Below the pieces are notes generated by a model. It saw nothing but the letters and a program-made list of their open reading frames with translations. It was not told where the DNA came from and ran no database searches. Positions 18,074 through 26,325 of a stretch of DNA of 64,000 nucleotides are shown piece by piece. Source of the stretch: Vicinamibacterales bacterium (GTDB lineage: Bacteria > Acidobacteriota > Vicinamibacteria > Vicinamibacterales > SCN-69-37); NCBI GenBank assembly GCA_030827135.1, contig JAURFE010000003.1, positions 318,244 to 382,243 of the forward strand, written 5' to 3'. Every line of letters begins with the position of its first letter. Within the stretch, counting starts at the first letter, position 1. Both the position numbers and the translations under genes were made by a program.

Positions 18074-19510
18074 CTACCTGCCGAAGGCGTACAGCGCCTC
18101 GGTGGTGCGCACATAGATCTTGCCGTCCACCATCGCGGGCGTCGCGTAGATGTCTTCCACCAGGTCGTTCACGACCAGCGGCGTGAGGTCGCCCCCTGGA
18201 GGCAGCACGGCCATGGCACCGCGCTGGCTGGCAAAGTACAGGTGACCGCCCGCCGCCACCGGCGAGGCGTAATACGCACCCAGCGCCCCGGTCAGCCGCC
18301 CCTGCTTGATCTGCTCCCCCGTCTCCGGATTCAGCGTCGTCACAATGCCGCCGTCGTTGACCATATACAACACGCCTTCGAAAATAATCGGCGACGGCAA
18401 CTGCGGCACCGACCGCTGATACTTCCAGCGCACAGACTTGTCGGTCATGTCCCCGCTGCCGCCAAGCCGGATGGCCAACATCCCGTTTTCCGAGTCGAGC
18501 GCCGCGCGGTAGTACTCCCACTCGTCCTTTGTCAGCGACCCGTTCATGTTCAGGTCGGCCACCTCGAACCAGAACGGCGCGGAGTACTTCGGGAATTCCG
18601 GCTTTGTGATCACCCCGTTCTTGTCCGCGTCGATCGCCGGCCACACGTCATCGGACGGCGGCACATTAATCTTGCGACCCGGGTCATTCTCAGGTGCGCC
18701 GTATCCATTGATGTAAATCGTGTCGCCGTGCACCACGGGCGTCGACTTGATCTCAAACGACAAGCCGCGCACCCACCAGAGGCGTTTCCCGGTCAGGGCG
18801 TCGTAACCCGTCAGCAGAAACGACCCCGGCAGGATCATCTGATCGCGGCCATCCGGTCCGCGCCACACAATCGGCGTCGCGTGCCCGCTCTTGGCCTCCG
18901 GACGCGGCGTCCGCCACACTTCCTTGCCGGTCCGCTTATCGACGGCCAGAAGAAACGAATTCAGGCTCTGGTCACACGCAAGAATCAGCAGGTCCCCGAC
19001 GATGACCGGCGAGGCGCCCATGCCGTAGATGTTGTCGAACGGCCCGAGCGGCAACTTCCATAGCTCTTTTCCCTCATCGTCATACGCGAGCATCCCGTAG
19101 TCGGGGAAAAACGTATACACGCGACCATGCTCAAGCGCCGGACTTGGCGACGCTGGATTGTTGCGCTTGTCGACAATCCTGGTCTTTGTCTCAGGTGCCT
19201 GGCGTTCCCACAGAATCTTGCCGTCCGTGCGGTTGATGGCGATGGTGAAGAGCGCGTCCGCGCGATACGCCGTCAGATAGATGCGGTCGTTCCAGACGAT
19301 CGGTGACGAATGCCCCTGCGGCAGCGCCAGCTTCCACAGGAGGTGTTTCGTCGCGCCAAACTCGGTGGGATACCGATTGCCCGTCGCGTGCCCGGAGCCG
19401 TTCGGACCGCGGAAGCGGGACCACTCGGTGTGCGTGGACTGAGCCGCAAAACTCGAACCGAGACCAATCGTGAGGGCAAGGGCAATCGCGGGAAGCCGCA
19501 TGGAGGACAT
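18074..19510 (-). CDS. Secreted PQQ-type beta-propeller protein with embedded EF-hands
   Basis: A 478-residue exported protein with a signal peptide (about 1-23). It has BamB/PQQ-like propeller blades: GKILWERQAPETK, GKELWKLPLGP, GKEVWRTPRPE, GKRLWWVRGL, then ETGEQIKQGRLTG and HLYFASQRGAMAV. Between blades, at about 295-340, two calcium-type EF-hand loops are inserted: DADKNGVITKPEF and DLNMNGSLTKDEW. Both keep the Asp/Asn and final Glu ligands. No quinone ligands can be confirmed, so it may be a structural propeller rather than a dehydrogenase. The start ATG 19510 is supported by TATACT 7 bases upstream; an ATG 3 codons in is the alternative. Confidence 0.85.
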   Translation of the reverse strand: MSSMRLPAIALALTIGLGSSFAAQSTHTEWSRFRGPNGSGHATGNRYPTEFGATKHLLWKLALPQGHSSPIVWNDRIYLTAYRADALFTIAINRTDGKILWERQAPETKTRIVDKRNNPASPSPALEHGRVYTFFPDYGMLAYDDEGKELWKLPLGPFDNIYGMGASPVIVGDLLILACDQSLNSFLLAVDKRTGKEVWRTPRPEAKSGHATPIVWRGPDGRDQMILPGSFLLTGYDALTGKRLWWVRGLSFEIKSTPVVHGDTIYINGYGAPENDPGRKINVPPSDDVWPAIDADKNGVITKPEFPKYSAPFWFEVADLNMNGSLTKDEWEYYRAALDSENGMLAIRLGGSGDMTDKSVRWKYQRSVPQLPSPIIFEGVLYMVNDGGIVTTLNPETGEQIKQGRLTGALGAYYASPVAAGGHLYFASQRGAMAVLPPGGDLTPLVVNDLVEDIYATPAMVDGKIYVRTTEALYAFGR

Positions 19511-19517
19511 GCGGCGG

Positions 19518-19523
19518 AGTATA
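19518..19523 (-). promoter_or_regulatory. -10-like box TATACT for a leaderless propeller gene
   Basis: TATACT on the minus strand, 7 bases upstream of ATG 19510. Confidence 0.55.
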
Positions 19524-19531
19524 TCGACGAA

Positions 19532-19927
19532 TCAGCGTCCGATGTCGACCACGCGCACTTTGCCGTCAAAGACCAGCCGCACAGTCCGACCGGGACTGAC
19601 GCCCTGGGCCATCAGCCACCCCAGCGTGGGGTGCAACAAGAGCAACTGATACCTGCCCGCGGCCGGCTCATCAAAGGCAAACCGCCCTTCGGCACTGGTG
19701 CGCACCATGGGATCGGCGGCGCTCAGAATCGGGGCCGCGGCACCCAACCGTTGCAGGATCACACGCGCGCCTTCGAGCGGTTTTCCATCAGCGCCGAACA
19801 CGACGCCGGAAATGGCAGTAGGGCGCGCTGGGGTTGAGCGCGCCATCGTCGGTGGTGTGGGCGGGGTGGTGGCGCATGCGGCCGTCATGGCCACACAGGC
19901 GATCACTGCCACGACACCACCTTGCAC
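19532..19927 (-). CDS. Small lipoprotein with carboxypeptidase-regulatory-like domain
   Basis: A 131-residue predicted lipoprotein: a hydrophobic start ending in AMTAAC puts the lipidated Cys at 18. A TPPTPPT linker follows, then one Ig-like carboxypeptidase-regulatory domain (about 38-125; ISGVVFGADGKPLEGARVILQ, AEGRFAFDEPAAGRYQLLLLHPTLG). Such domains are binding or scaffolding modules. Residues around STPARPTAIS are encoded by a GGCGCGCT palindrome (19822-19844) of the family at 9751-9846. It lies 22 bases upstream of the propeller gene on the same strand, but that gene has its own promoter box. Confidence 0.8.
   Translation of the reverse strand: MQGGVVAVIACVAMTAACATTPPTPPTMARSTPARPTAISGVVFGADGKPLEGARVILQRLGAAAPILSAADPMVRTSAEGRFAFDEPAAGRYQLLLLHPTLGWLMAQGVSPGRTVRLVFDGKVRVVDIGR
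19822..19844. repeat. GGCGCGCT/AGCGCGCC palindrome inside a lipoprotein gene
   Basis: Perfect 8-bp arms with a 7-base loop, preceded by GTAGG as in the copies near 9751-9846. It lies in the coding region of the 19532-19927 gene without breaking the frame. Confidence 0.65.
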
Positions 19928-19944
19928 CGGACGCGGAGCCTGGA

Positions 19945-21027
19945 TTACCAGACCCAGTCAGCGATAAAGACGTTGGTGTCGCCTTCCTTGGCGCCGAAGC
20001 GATTTGACGCAAAAATGAGCCTGGTGCCATCCGGTGAGAACATCGGGAACCCGTCGAAGGTGTCGTTGTTTGTAACCTGTTCCAGGCCGGTGCCATCCAC
20101 GTTGATGAGGAACACGTCGAAGTTGCGGCCGCGGGGGTCGTGATGGTTCGACGCAAAGACCAGCTTCTTGCCGTCGGGCGAGAAAAACGGCGCGAACGCG
20201 GCGGCGTTGAGTTTGGTCACCTGACGCACATTGCTGCCGTCGCGGTTCATTACGAACAGTTCGACCGACGTTGGACGCCAGAGCGCGCGCTTCAGCAGCG
20301 AGAAATATTCGTCCAGCTCGGCGCCGGCTGACAGATGCCGGCCGCGCCAGACGATCTGCTGCCCATCAGCCGAGAAGAACGGTCCGCCGTCCGGACCCGG
20401 CAGGTTGGTGAGGCGCTTTACGTCCGACCCGTCACCGTTCATGGAATAGATCTCCATGTCGCCATCACGCACGCTGGTGAACACGATCCGGCCGTCTCGG
20501 GCAATCGTCGCCTCGGCATCGTAGCCGGGCGTGGTCGTCAGTCTGATGGGATTCGAGCCGTCGATGTTGGCGCGGAAGATGTCGTACGAATCATAAACGG
20601 CCCAGACATATCCCTGCCGCATGTCGGGACGGGGCGGACACGCATCACCACCCAGATGCGTCGATCCGTACAGCACCGACTTGTTGTCGGGATACACATA
20701 GGCGCAGGTCGTGGCGCCCTTTCCGGTGCTGACCAACCGGCGCTCCGAGCCATCCGGCTTCATCGTGTAGATCTGGTCGCACTGCTGGTCGCCATCCATG
20801 CTCTGAAAGCTGATCAGGCTGCCGTCCGCCGAAAAATACGCTTCCGCGTTCTGCCCGCTGAACGTGAGCTGCTTGATGTTGCGCAAGTGCCGCTCGGGGC
20901 CACTCGGCCCGGGCACCGGCCCCGGCGTCGGAGTGCCGCGCTGCGCGGACACGGTGACCACCAACACGGCGACTGCCACAAACAGTCCACCCGACACACG
21001 GGCCAGCACGGAATTCGTCGTATTCAT
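19945..21027 (-). CDS. TolB-like (PD40) beta-propeller secreted protein
   Basis: A 360-residue exported propeller with a signal peptide (about 1-28, ending VSAQ). PD40/WD40-like blades repeat the theme FSADGxxIxF, seen as AYFSADGSLISFQS, GPFFSADGQQIVWRG, APFFSPDGKKLVFASNHHDPRG and PMFSPDGTRLIFASNRFGAKEGDTNVFIADW. These resemble the TolB C-terminal propeller and are often fused to amidohydrolases or DPP IV. Here the propeller stands alone, so a binding or sensing role is more likely than catalysis. ATG 21027 is chosen over 21093 because TATGAT lies 6 bases upstream and the signal peptide begins there. It is divergent from dinB. Confidence 0.85.
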   Translation of the reverse strand: MNTTNSVLARVSGGLFVAVAVLVVTVSAQRGTPTPGPVPGPSGPERHLRNIKQLTFSGQNAEAYFSADGSLISFQSMDGDQQCDQIYTMKPDGSERRLVSTGKGATTCAYVYPDNKSVLYGSTHLGGDACPPRPDMRQGYVWAVYDSYDIFRANIDGSNPIRLTTTPGYDAEATIARDGRIVFTSVRDGDMEIYSMNGDGSDVKRLTNLPGPDGGPFFSADGQQIVWRGRHLSAGAELDEYFSLLKRALWRPTSVELFVMNRDGSNVRQVTKLNAAAFAPFFSPDGKKLVFASNHHDPRGRNFDVFLINVDGTGLEQVTNNDTFDGFPMFSPDGTRLIFASNRFGAKEGDTNVFIADWVW

Positions 21028-21033
21028 GGCGCG

Positions 21034-21039
21034 ATCATA
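21034..21039 (-). promoter_or_regulatory. -10-like box TATGAT for a leaderless propeller gene
   Basis: TATGAT on the minus strand, exactly 6 bases from ATG 21027. Confidence 0.55.
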
Positions 21040-21064
21040 GCAAGATTGGGGGGCCGAATTCCGC

Positions 21065-22147
21065 ATGCTCCGCCGCATCATCCACGTGGACATGGACGCC
21101 TTCTACGCGTCCGTCGAACAACGCGACCGCCCCGAGCTCCGCGGGCAACCGGTCGTGGTCGGCGGCTCCCCGGATTCGCGCGGCGTCGTCGCCGCCGCCA
21201 GCTACGAGGCGCGCACGTACGGCGTCCGGTCCGCCATCCCGATGTCCCGCGCCGTCCGGCTGTGCCCGGCGCTCGTCATCATTCGCCCGAATTTCTCAAA
21301 GTACCGGGCGGTTTCTCAGCAGGTCTTCGAGATCTTCCGGTCCGTGACCCCTCTGGTCGAAGGCCTGTCGCTTGACGAGGCGTATCTGGACGTCACGCAG
21401 AACAGCTGGAACGAACCCCTCGGGATGACGGTCGCCATGCGGATCAAGGCGCTGATCAAAGACACCACGGGCCTGACGGCGTCGGCCGGTGTCGCGCCGA
21501 ACAAGTTCCTCGCGAAAATCGCGTCCGCGTGGCGGAAGCCGGATGGCTTGACCGTCATCGCCCCGGAACGCGTCGAACAGTTTCTGCACCAGTTGCCCGT
21601 GGACGCCCTGTGGGGCGTCGGGCCCGTCACCGCCGCCAGGCTCAAGGAGCGGGGGATCGGCCGTTTGCTCGACGTCCGCACCGCCGACCCGGCCGCGCTG
21701 CACGCCGCCGTCGGCAGTTCCGCCGACTGGCTGCTTCGTCTTGCCCATGGCCAGGACGACCGGCCGGTCAGCCCCAATCGTCCCGTCAAGTCGTCGTCGA
21801 GCGAACGTACTTACGCGGAGGACCTGACCGATCCTGGGCGCATCAAGGACGAGATCGCCGGCATGGCCAGGGAAAACGCCGAGTGGCTCGCCCGCCGCGA
21901 ATGGCTCGCGCGCACAGTGACCATCAAGGTCCGGTACGAGGACTTCACCACGATTACGCGAAGCCACAGCGCCGCCCCCACTCGCGATCCCGAGGCATTC
22001 GTCGCCAGAGCCCTGGCCTTACTTGAGAAAACGGAGGCGTATCAGCGCCCCGTGCGACTCCTCGGTGCGGGCGTCCACAATCTGGTCGGACGAGCCGATA
22101 TCGACGACTCGGACGAACGCTGGCCGTTGCTGCGAGGGCTCGGGTAA
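21065..22147 (+). CDS. dinB: DNA polymerase IV (Y-family)
   Basis: Error-prone translesion polymerase of 360 residues. The palm shows HVDMDAFYASVEQRD (metal-binding Asp near 8-10) and SLDEAYLDVT (Asp/Glu near 105-107). The steric region AASYEARTYGVRSAIPMSRA and the helix-hairpin-helix LWGVGPVTAARLKERGIG are typical DinB. The little-finger domain is SSSERTYAEDLTDP to the end. The C-terminus stops at LLRGLG without a clamp-binding motif that can be recognised confidently. No LexA box is seen upstream; the 37 bases to the divergent propeller gene hold the shared promoters. CopC starts 9 bases downstream. Confidence 0.95.
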   Translation: MLRRIIHVDMDAFYASVEQRDRPELRGQPVVVGGSPDSRGVVAAASYEARTYGVRSAIPMSRAVRLCPALVIIRPNFSKYRAVSQQVFEIFRSVTPLVEGLSLDEAYLDVTQNSWNEPLGMTVAMRIKALIKDTTGLTASAGVAPNKFLAKIASAWRKPDGLTVIAPERVEQFLHQLPVDALWGVGPVTAARLKERGIGRLLDVRTADPAALHAAVGSSADWLLRLAHGQDDRPVSPNRPVKSSSSERTYAEDLTDPGRIKDEIAGMARENAEWLARREWLARTVTIKVRYEDFTTITRSHSAAPTRDPEAFVARALALLEKTEAYQRPVRLLGAGVHNLVGRADIDDSDERWPLLRGLG

Positions 22148-22150
22148 ACT
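22145..22150 (+). promoter_or_regulatory. -10-like box TAAACT for leaderless copC
   Basis: TAAACT lies 6 bases before ATG 22157. It overlaps the dinB stop codon. Confidence 0.5.
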
Positions 22151-22156
22151 CGGAGC

Positions 22157-22528
22157 ATGCGTTTCCTCCGACTGCTGCCCCTGCTGTTGATCGCCGGCGT
22201 CGTGTCGCTGTCGGCACACCTGAAAGTTGAAAAGACGTTCCCGGCGGCGGACTCCACGATTGCGGCAGTGCCGGACCGCCTGCAGGTCTGGTTCTCACAA
22301 CCCCCCACCGTGCCCGTCAGCAGTCTGGTGCTTGAGGGCCCCGGCGGTCGCGTCACCGTGGGTAAAGCCGCGGCCGGCCAGCAGGACGGAAAACCGGATC
22401 GCTCCCTCGTCGCTCCGATCACAGGCACGCTGACAGCGGGCACCTACACCGTGACCTGGAAGACCGCAGGCGCCGATGGCCACATCCAGACTGACACGTA
22501 CGTCTTCACGTTTAAGCCCGCCACGTAG
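22157..22528 (+). CDS. copC: CopC domain periplasmic protein
   Basis: A 123-residue exported copper-resistance CopC domain: signal peptide (about 1-19), then SAHLKVEKTFPAADSTIAAVPDRLQVWFSQPP and GTYTVTWKTAGADGHIQTDTYVFTF. The mature N-terminus AHL, with His directly after the likely cleavage site, and the DGH near the end correspond to the Cu(II)-binding histidine brace of CopC. Copper handling with the CopD-like neighbour is likely. The TAAACT box 6 bases from ATG 22157 suggests a leaderless mRNA. CopD follows after 15 bases. Confidence 0.88.
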   Translation: MRFLRLLPLLLIAGVVSLSAHLKVEKTFPAADSTIAAVPDRLQVWFSQPPTVPVSSLVLEGPGGRVTVGKAAAGQQDGKPDRSLVAPITGTLTAGTYTVTWKTAGADGHIQTDTYVFTFKPAT

Positions 22529-22543
22529 GCATCAGACCGATTC

Positions 22544-23419
22544 GTGCTGACCTGGGCCTGGTACACCGCGATTCTCCTCGTCGTCGGCTCCGCGTCAGCC
22601 GCGTATGCGTGCGCACACGCGCCGCGATGGCCGCGCCGGTTGACGGCGGTGGCCACGTTCTCGTCCGTGCTGCTGCTGATGGTGGTGGCGGCGCGCCTCT
22701 GGTCCCAGACCAACGACGCGTTCGGCGGCGACCAGCCTTTGGAACTGGCGCATGCGCGCGTGATTCTTTTCGAGACGCCATGGGGCGGCGGCTGGCTGTG
22801 GCAGGCCGGAGGCGCTGCGCTGACCGGCCTGGTCGTGATGGCCTGGCGGTGGCGGTGGTCGCTCTGGCCACTGGCGGCCGTATGCGCGTCAGCCACCGCG
22901 TTTACGACGGCGCTCACCGGTCACGCGGTCGGCATGCCTGACCAGATCTGGGTCACCGTGCCGGCGCACGGTCTGCACGTGATCGCAGCAGGATGGTGGA
23001 TTGGAGCGCTGGCGATCATCTTGTTGATCACGGCGGGCACCGACTTCGAGCGGGACACACCGTCTCGCGTCGCACTGGCTGGCGTCATCGATCGGTTCTC
23101 CCCGATCGCCATTGGTGCAGTCACGATACTGGTGACAGCCGGCGGCATCGCCACGTGGCAACACGTCGGGAGCGTGTCCGGATTTGCGAGCCCTTACGGA
23201 CTGGCTCTCGCGGGCAAGATCGCGGCGTTCAGCGGCACCGGCCTCTGCGGGCTCTACAACTGGCGCGTGCTCAGACCGCAACTGTCATCGTCTGCCGATG
23301 CCGCGCGGCAGCTGCGGACGATGGCCTGGCTTGAGGTGTCGTTGGGCGTTGCGGCGCTGGTGCTGACGGCGCTCCTGGGCACGTTGTCGATGCCGGACCC
23401 CACCGGGGCCGGCCACTGA
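22544..23419 (+). CDS. copD: CopD family copper-resistance membrane protein
   Basis: A 291-residue integral membrane protein with about eight helices. His-containing segments typical of CopD/YcnJ are ALTGHAVGMPDQ, VPAHGLHVIAAGWWIGALA and GLALAGKIAAFSGTGLCGLYNW. It is taken to move copper across the inner membrane, or to help CopC do so; the direction is not settled for this family. The start is GTG 22544, which gives a first helix without a signal peptide. It sits between copC and the GT-C-like protein, 15 bases after the one and 1 base before the other, so the three look co-transcribed. Confidence 0.85.
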   Translation: MLTWAWYTAILLVVGSASAAYACAHAPRWPRRLTAVATFSSVLLLMVVAARLWSQTNDAFGGDQPLELAHARVILFETPWGGGWLWQAGGAALTGLVVMAWRWRWSLWPLAAVCASATAFTTALTGHAVGMPDQIWVTVPAHGLHVIAAGWWIGALAIILLITAGTDFERDTPSRVALAGVIDRFSPIAIGAVTILVTAGGIATWQHVGSVSGFASPYGLALAGKIAAFSGTGLCGLYNWRVLRPQLSSSADAARQLRTMAWLEVSLGVAALVLTALLGTLSMPDPTGAGH

Positions 23420-23420
23420 G

Positions 23421-24887
23421 ATGATGCGGTTGTCATGGTGGATCGGCGTCGCAACGATACTCATCGGCGTGTTGTCCACCGTGGCTGTGAGCATGACGCA
23501 GTTCTCCCACAACGAGGAGATGTACGTCGCTGCAGGCGCGCTGGTCGCAGACGGCCTCATTCCGTATCGCGACTTTTCCTACCTGCAGACGCCGTATCTT
23601 GCCTGGGTCTACGGTGCCATGTTCCGGCTGCTGCCGGAGCCGGGCTGGTACCTGCTGGCGGCCAAGAGTGTCAGCCTCGCAGCCTACGGCGTGTCGCTGG
23701 CCCTCGTGTTCCAGATCGCGCGCGGGCTGACATCCTCGCGGACCGGTGCACTGTTAATCACAGCCTTCGTCGCAACGAATCTGTTGATCATCATGTCCAC
23801 TGCCGAGGCTTCAAATTATGCGATGCCGCTGGCGCTGGTCCTCGGCGCGCTTCGAGCCTGCCAGGCCGACAGGCCACGATGGTGGCTGAGCGGGATCCTG
23901 ATGGGCGCGGCAGTGGGCGTGAAACTGACGTTCGCACCGTTGCTGGTGCCGTTGATCGTGGCAGCGATGCGCCAGGGATCCGGAGCCGGAACCCGCTTCC
24001 TTCTGGGCCTGACGCTGGGACTCGCCCCGCTGGCTGCGCACTTGCTGGCAGGAATCGACGTGGTGGTGTTCAACAACGTCGGGTATCACCGGATGCAGGC
24101 ACAGTGGCGAATCGCCCATGACTGGGGTCCGACACTGACGCTGCTGTCGAAGCTGCGACTCGCAGGAAGCCTGATCGTCCATGAACCACCGACGCTGTGG
24201 GCCCTGGCCGCGCTGGTAACCGGACTGGCCTGGACGCGACAACTGCCGCAGTCCCCGCAGGCGGTGCTTGGCATGGGGCTGATCGGCACCGCCGTTGCGG
24301 CGGCATTGGTCCCGACGCCGGTGTTCCCCCAGTACTTCGCACTGCCGGCTGCGCTGGGCATTCTGGCGATCGCGTGCGTGTGGCAGGCTCCGCTCACCAA
24401 CGACGGCACACGCGCGTTGCCGGTGCTCACGCTCTTCGTGCTTGGTGCTGCGCTCAGTGCAGCGCCTGTCGCGTGGCGAGGCGTGGCGCTACTAACGGAT
24501 CACCACAACTGGGCCGCGTTCCGCATGCGCGATGCCGGGCGCGAAGTCAGGCTGGCGATCGACGCGCACGGGGAACTTGCGGGGCGGCCGATCGCGACGT
24601 TGTCGCCCATCATGGCGCTGGAGAACGGGCTGCCGATCTATCCGGACCTGGCGACAGGGTCATTTGCCTATTGGCCGGGTGACATGCTGACTGACGATGA
24701 ACGGCGTCGGTATGTGACGACATCTCCCTCCACCATCGGTGCGCTGCTCGCGGCCACGCCGCCTGCGGCAGTGCTGGTGGGCTTCAGGGGCGAACTGGAC
24801 ACGCCGCTTCGCGCGTACGCAGAGAGCCACGATTTTTCCGGACCGTTCCCACTCCGGAATGGCGCGGAGTTCTACGTCGCTCGATAA
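23421..24887 (+). CDS. GT-C-like (ArnT/PMT-type) multi-pass membrane protein
   Basis: A 488-residue protein with about eleven hydrophobic segments. The first periplasmic loop has HNEEMYVAAGALVADGLIPYRDFSYLQTPYLAWVYG. The pattern of a large acidic and aromatic loop after helix 1 and PYRDF..QTP is typical of GT-C glycosyltransferases of the GT39/GT83/PMT group, which use polyprenyl-phosphate sugars. No acceptor can be named. A soluble C-terminal portion (about 370-488) follows the last helix. It begins 1 base after the copD stop, suggesting coupling, although a link between copper and glycosyl transfer is not obvious. Confidence 0.7.
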   Translation: MMRLSWWIGVATILIGVLSTVAVSMTQFSHNEEMYVAAGALVADGLIPYRDFSYLQTPYLAWVYGAMFRLLPEPGWYLLAAKSVSLAAYGVSLALVFQIARGLTSSRTGALLITAFVATNLLIIMSTAEASNYAMPLALVLGALRACQADRPRWWLSGILMGAAVGVKLTFAPLLVPLIVAAMRQGSGAGTRFLLGLTLGLAPLAAHLLAGIDVVVFNNVGYHRMQAQWRIAHDWGPTLTLLSKLRLAGSLIVHEPPTLWALAALVTGLAWTRQLPQSPQAVLGMGLIGTAVAAALVPTPVFPQYFALPAALGILAIACVWQAPLTNDGTRALPVLTLFVLGAALSAAPVAWRGVALLTDHHNWAAFRMRDAGREVRLAIDAHGELAGRPIATLSPIMALENGLPIYPDLATGSFAYWPGDMLTDDERRRYVTTSPSTIGALLAATPPAAVLVGFRGELDTPLRAYAESHDFSGPFPLRNGAEFYVAR

Positions 24888-24898
24888 CCGACGTCGGG

Positions 24899-25327
24899 TC
24901 AGCCTTCGACGAGGACCTTGAGGCGTTCGAGGTCGGCGGCCAGCGCGGTCTTCATGGGACCGGCGACCATCATGTCGGGGATAAATCCCAGGCCCTTGAG
25001 TTCGCCAGAGTTCTGCACCTGGACGCGCGACCCCTCACCCGACCGCTGAATGCCGATCCGGGTGACGCCCACAAACGGCCCCTCGGTGACCTGCAGCACC
25101 AGCACATGGGGAAAGTGCACGGTCTCCACAGTCGTCATCCACGTCAATTCCCTGCCCATGAAGGAGCCGCGATGCCTGACGCGGGCTCCCGGCGCCAGCG
25201 CGGCATCGAGCACTTCGACGGACGTGACGGCCTGCATCCACTCCGCGTAGCGGCTGGGATCAAACATGACCCCGGCGATGTGGGCCGGAGATGCTGCGAT
25301 GATGATGTCGGCAGTGACGTCGATCAC
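24899..25327 (-). CDS. SRPBCC (START-like) family protein
   Basis: A 142-residue helix-grip protein: VTADIIIAASPAHIAGVMFDPSRYAEWMQAV is the typical opening, followed by RVRHRGSFMGRELTWMTTVE and a long final helix (AGPMKTALAADLERLKVLVEG). It probably binds a small hydrophobic ligand; nothing more specific can be said. The GTG start (25327) overlaps the stop of the upstream minus-strand gene as GTGA, so the two are translationally coupled. It converges with the GT-C-like gene, 11 bases away. Confidence 0.8.
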   Translation of the reverse strand: MIDVTADIIIAASPAHIAGVMFDPSRYAEWMQAVTSVEVLDAALAPGARVRHRGSFMGRELTWMTTVETVHFPHVLVLQVTEGPFVGVTRIGIQRSGEGSRVQVQNSGELKGLGFIPDMMVAGPMKTALAADLERLKVLVEG

Positions 25328-25695
25328 GAAGCGGGCTCGTCGGACCCGGCAGACATGCCGGCAGCCGGCGCCTTGCGGGTCAGCGTCCTGAAGTGGGCTT
25401 CGGCATACGCCACACCACCGGTTTCGTCGAGATTGATCTCGAAGTCATAGCCATCGTCGGTGAGCTTCTGTCGCACGTGATCAATCACACGCTGGGCGAC
25501 GGCACTCAACTCCTCCCGCGTGCGGTCCGGTTCAGCGAGGAGCGTGACCCACGCCTCGCGCTGACCGCGCGACGGCTTCTTCGCAACCTGATAGCCATTG
25601 CGGCACTTGTGAAGGATGTACGCTTTCAACTCGTCCTCAGGCATCGTTTTGACGCGATCCCAGGACTCTACCCATCGTCTCGTTCTCGGCAGCAT
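25324..25695 (-). CDS. Hypothetical protein coupled to an SRPBCC gene
   Basis: A 123-residue soluble protein, family not recognised. It is basic at the N-terminus (LPRTRRWVESWDRVK) and has a helical middle (DRTREELSAVAQRVIDHVRQKL). A possible beta hairpin, YDFEINLDETGGVAYAEAHF, precedes a loose Ala/Ser-rich tail. ATG 25695 is preferred over upstream in-frame codons that run into the tandem repeat array starting at 25735. It overlaps the SRPBCC start by 4 bases, which suggests joint function. The TAGACC before ATG is only 4 bases away, so the promoter is unclear. Confidence 0.65.
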   Translation of the reverse strand: MLPRTRRWVESWDRVKTMPEDELKAYILHKCRNGYQVAKKPSRGQREAWVTLLAEPDRTREELSAVAQRVIDHVRQKLTDDGYDFEINLDETGGVAYAEAHFRTLTRKAPAAGMSAGSDEPAS

Positions 25696-25734
25696 TACCG
25701 GTCTATTGTGCCATCGCCGGGACCCGGGCCACCA

Positions 25735-25860
25735 GATGGGAATCGGCAATCGGTAATCGGCAATCGGAAAGCGGTAATCGGTTATCGAGAATCGGGAATC
25801 TGGGAATTGGTAATCGGAATCGGGGAATCGGGGAATCGGGGAATCGGGGAATCGGACAGG
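25735..25860. repeat. Left AATCGGG tandem array of four-helix-bundle cassette 1
   Basis: About 125 bases of 7-9-base units such as GGGAATCG, GGTAATCG and GGCAATCG, ending in four near-perfect GGGAATCG units. Bases 25762-25820 are an inverted copy of 26371-26430: 57 of 60 positions match, with one indel and two substitutions. A solo copy of the family is at 29297-29335. Confidence 0.92.
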
Positions 25861-25962
25861 CAGAATCTGCTATCTGGTGATCGACCGGAGTGGTAAGTCT
25901 TGCAACACCACCGTGACAACACGGGGAACCGAGGTGGCACGCGGGCTGCACGCACTGCGTTT

Positions 25963-26325
25963 ATGACGCCACAAGAACTCCGAGCCCGGTTGGCACAGTT
26001 TGCGGTCGGAATTGAGGCCATGACACGCCCGTTGCTCGGCAGCCTCAAGACGCGGGATGTAGCGCTGCAACTCAGGCGCTCGGCGAATGGGGCTGCCTCA
26101 AACCATCGAGTGTGCGGCCGCGCACGCTCCCACGCGGAGTTCACATCAAAACTCAGTGTTGCGCTCGAAGAAGCTGACGAATCACTCGGCTGGCTTGAGC
26201 ACCTGAGCGACACAAAGCTCGCCGCAGACGACGCCCTGCGCCCGCTCCTCAAGGAAGCTCGAGAACTGGTGGCTATCCTGACAACATCCACCCAAACCGC
26301 CCGAAGAAGGAACCGCCCTCGCTAG
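25963..26325 (+). CDS. Four-helix-bundle protein (23S-IVP / bAvd-like family), cassette 1
   Basis: A 120-residue, mostly helical, basic protein of the four-helix-bundle family known from 23S rRNA intervening sequences and from Avd proteins of diversity-generating retroelements. The core signature is RSANGAASNHRVCGRARSHAEF followed by KLSVALEEADESLGWLEHLSD, the usual helix 2-3 motif (RSA.S...N..E..gr.s..EF..kl..a..Ea.E...WL). ATG 25963 matches the normal family start. There is no rRNA and no reverse transcriptase beside it. Instead, the gene lies between two inverted tandem-repeat arrays; the right one starts at the stop codon. The family binds nucleic acid in some cases; activity here is unknown. 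Confidence 0.85.
   Translation: MTPQELRARLAQFAVGIEAMTRPLLGSLKTRDVALQLRRSANGAASNHRVCGRARSHAEFTSKLSVALEEADESLGWLEHLSDTKLAADDALRPLLKEARELVAILTTSTQTARRRNRPR

Noticed and set aside
25963..26325. Diversity-generating retroelement accessory (Avd) or 23S rRNA intervening sequence
   Set aside because: Avd and IVP proteins share this fold, but there is no reverse transcriptase, template/variable repeat or rRNA in the window around either gene.
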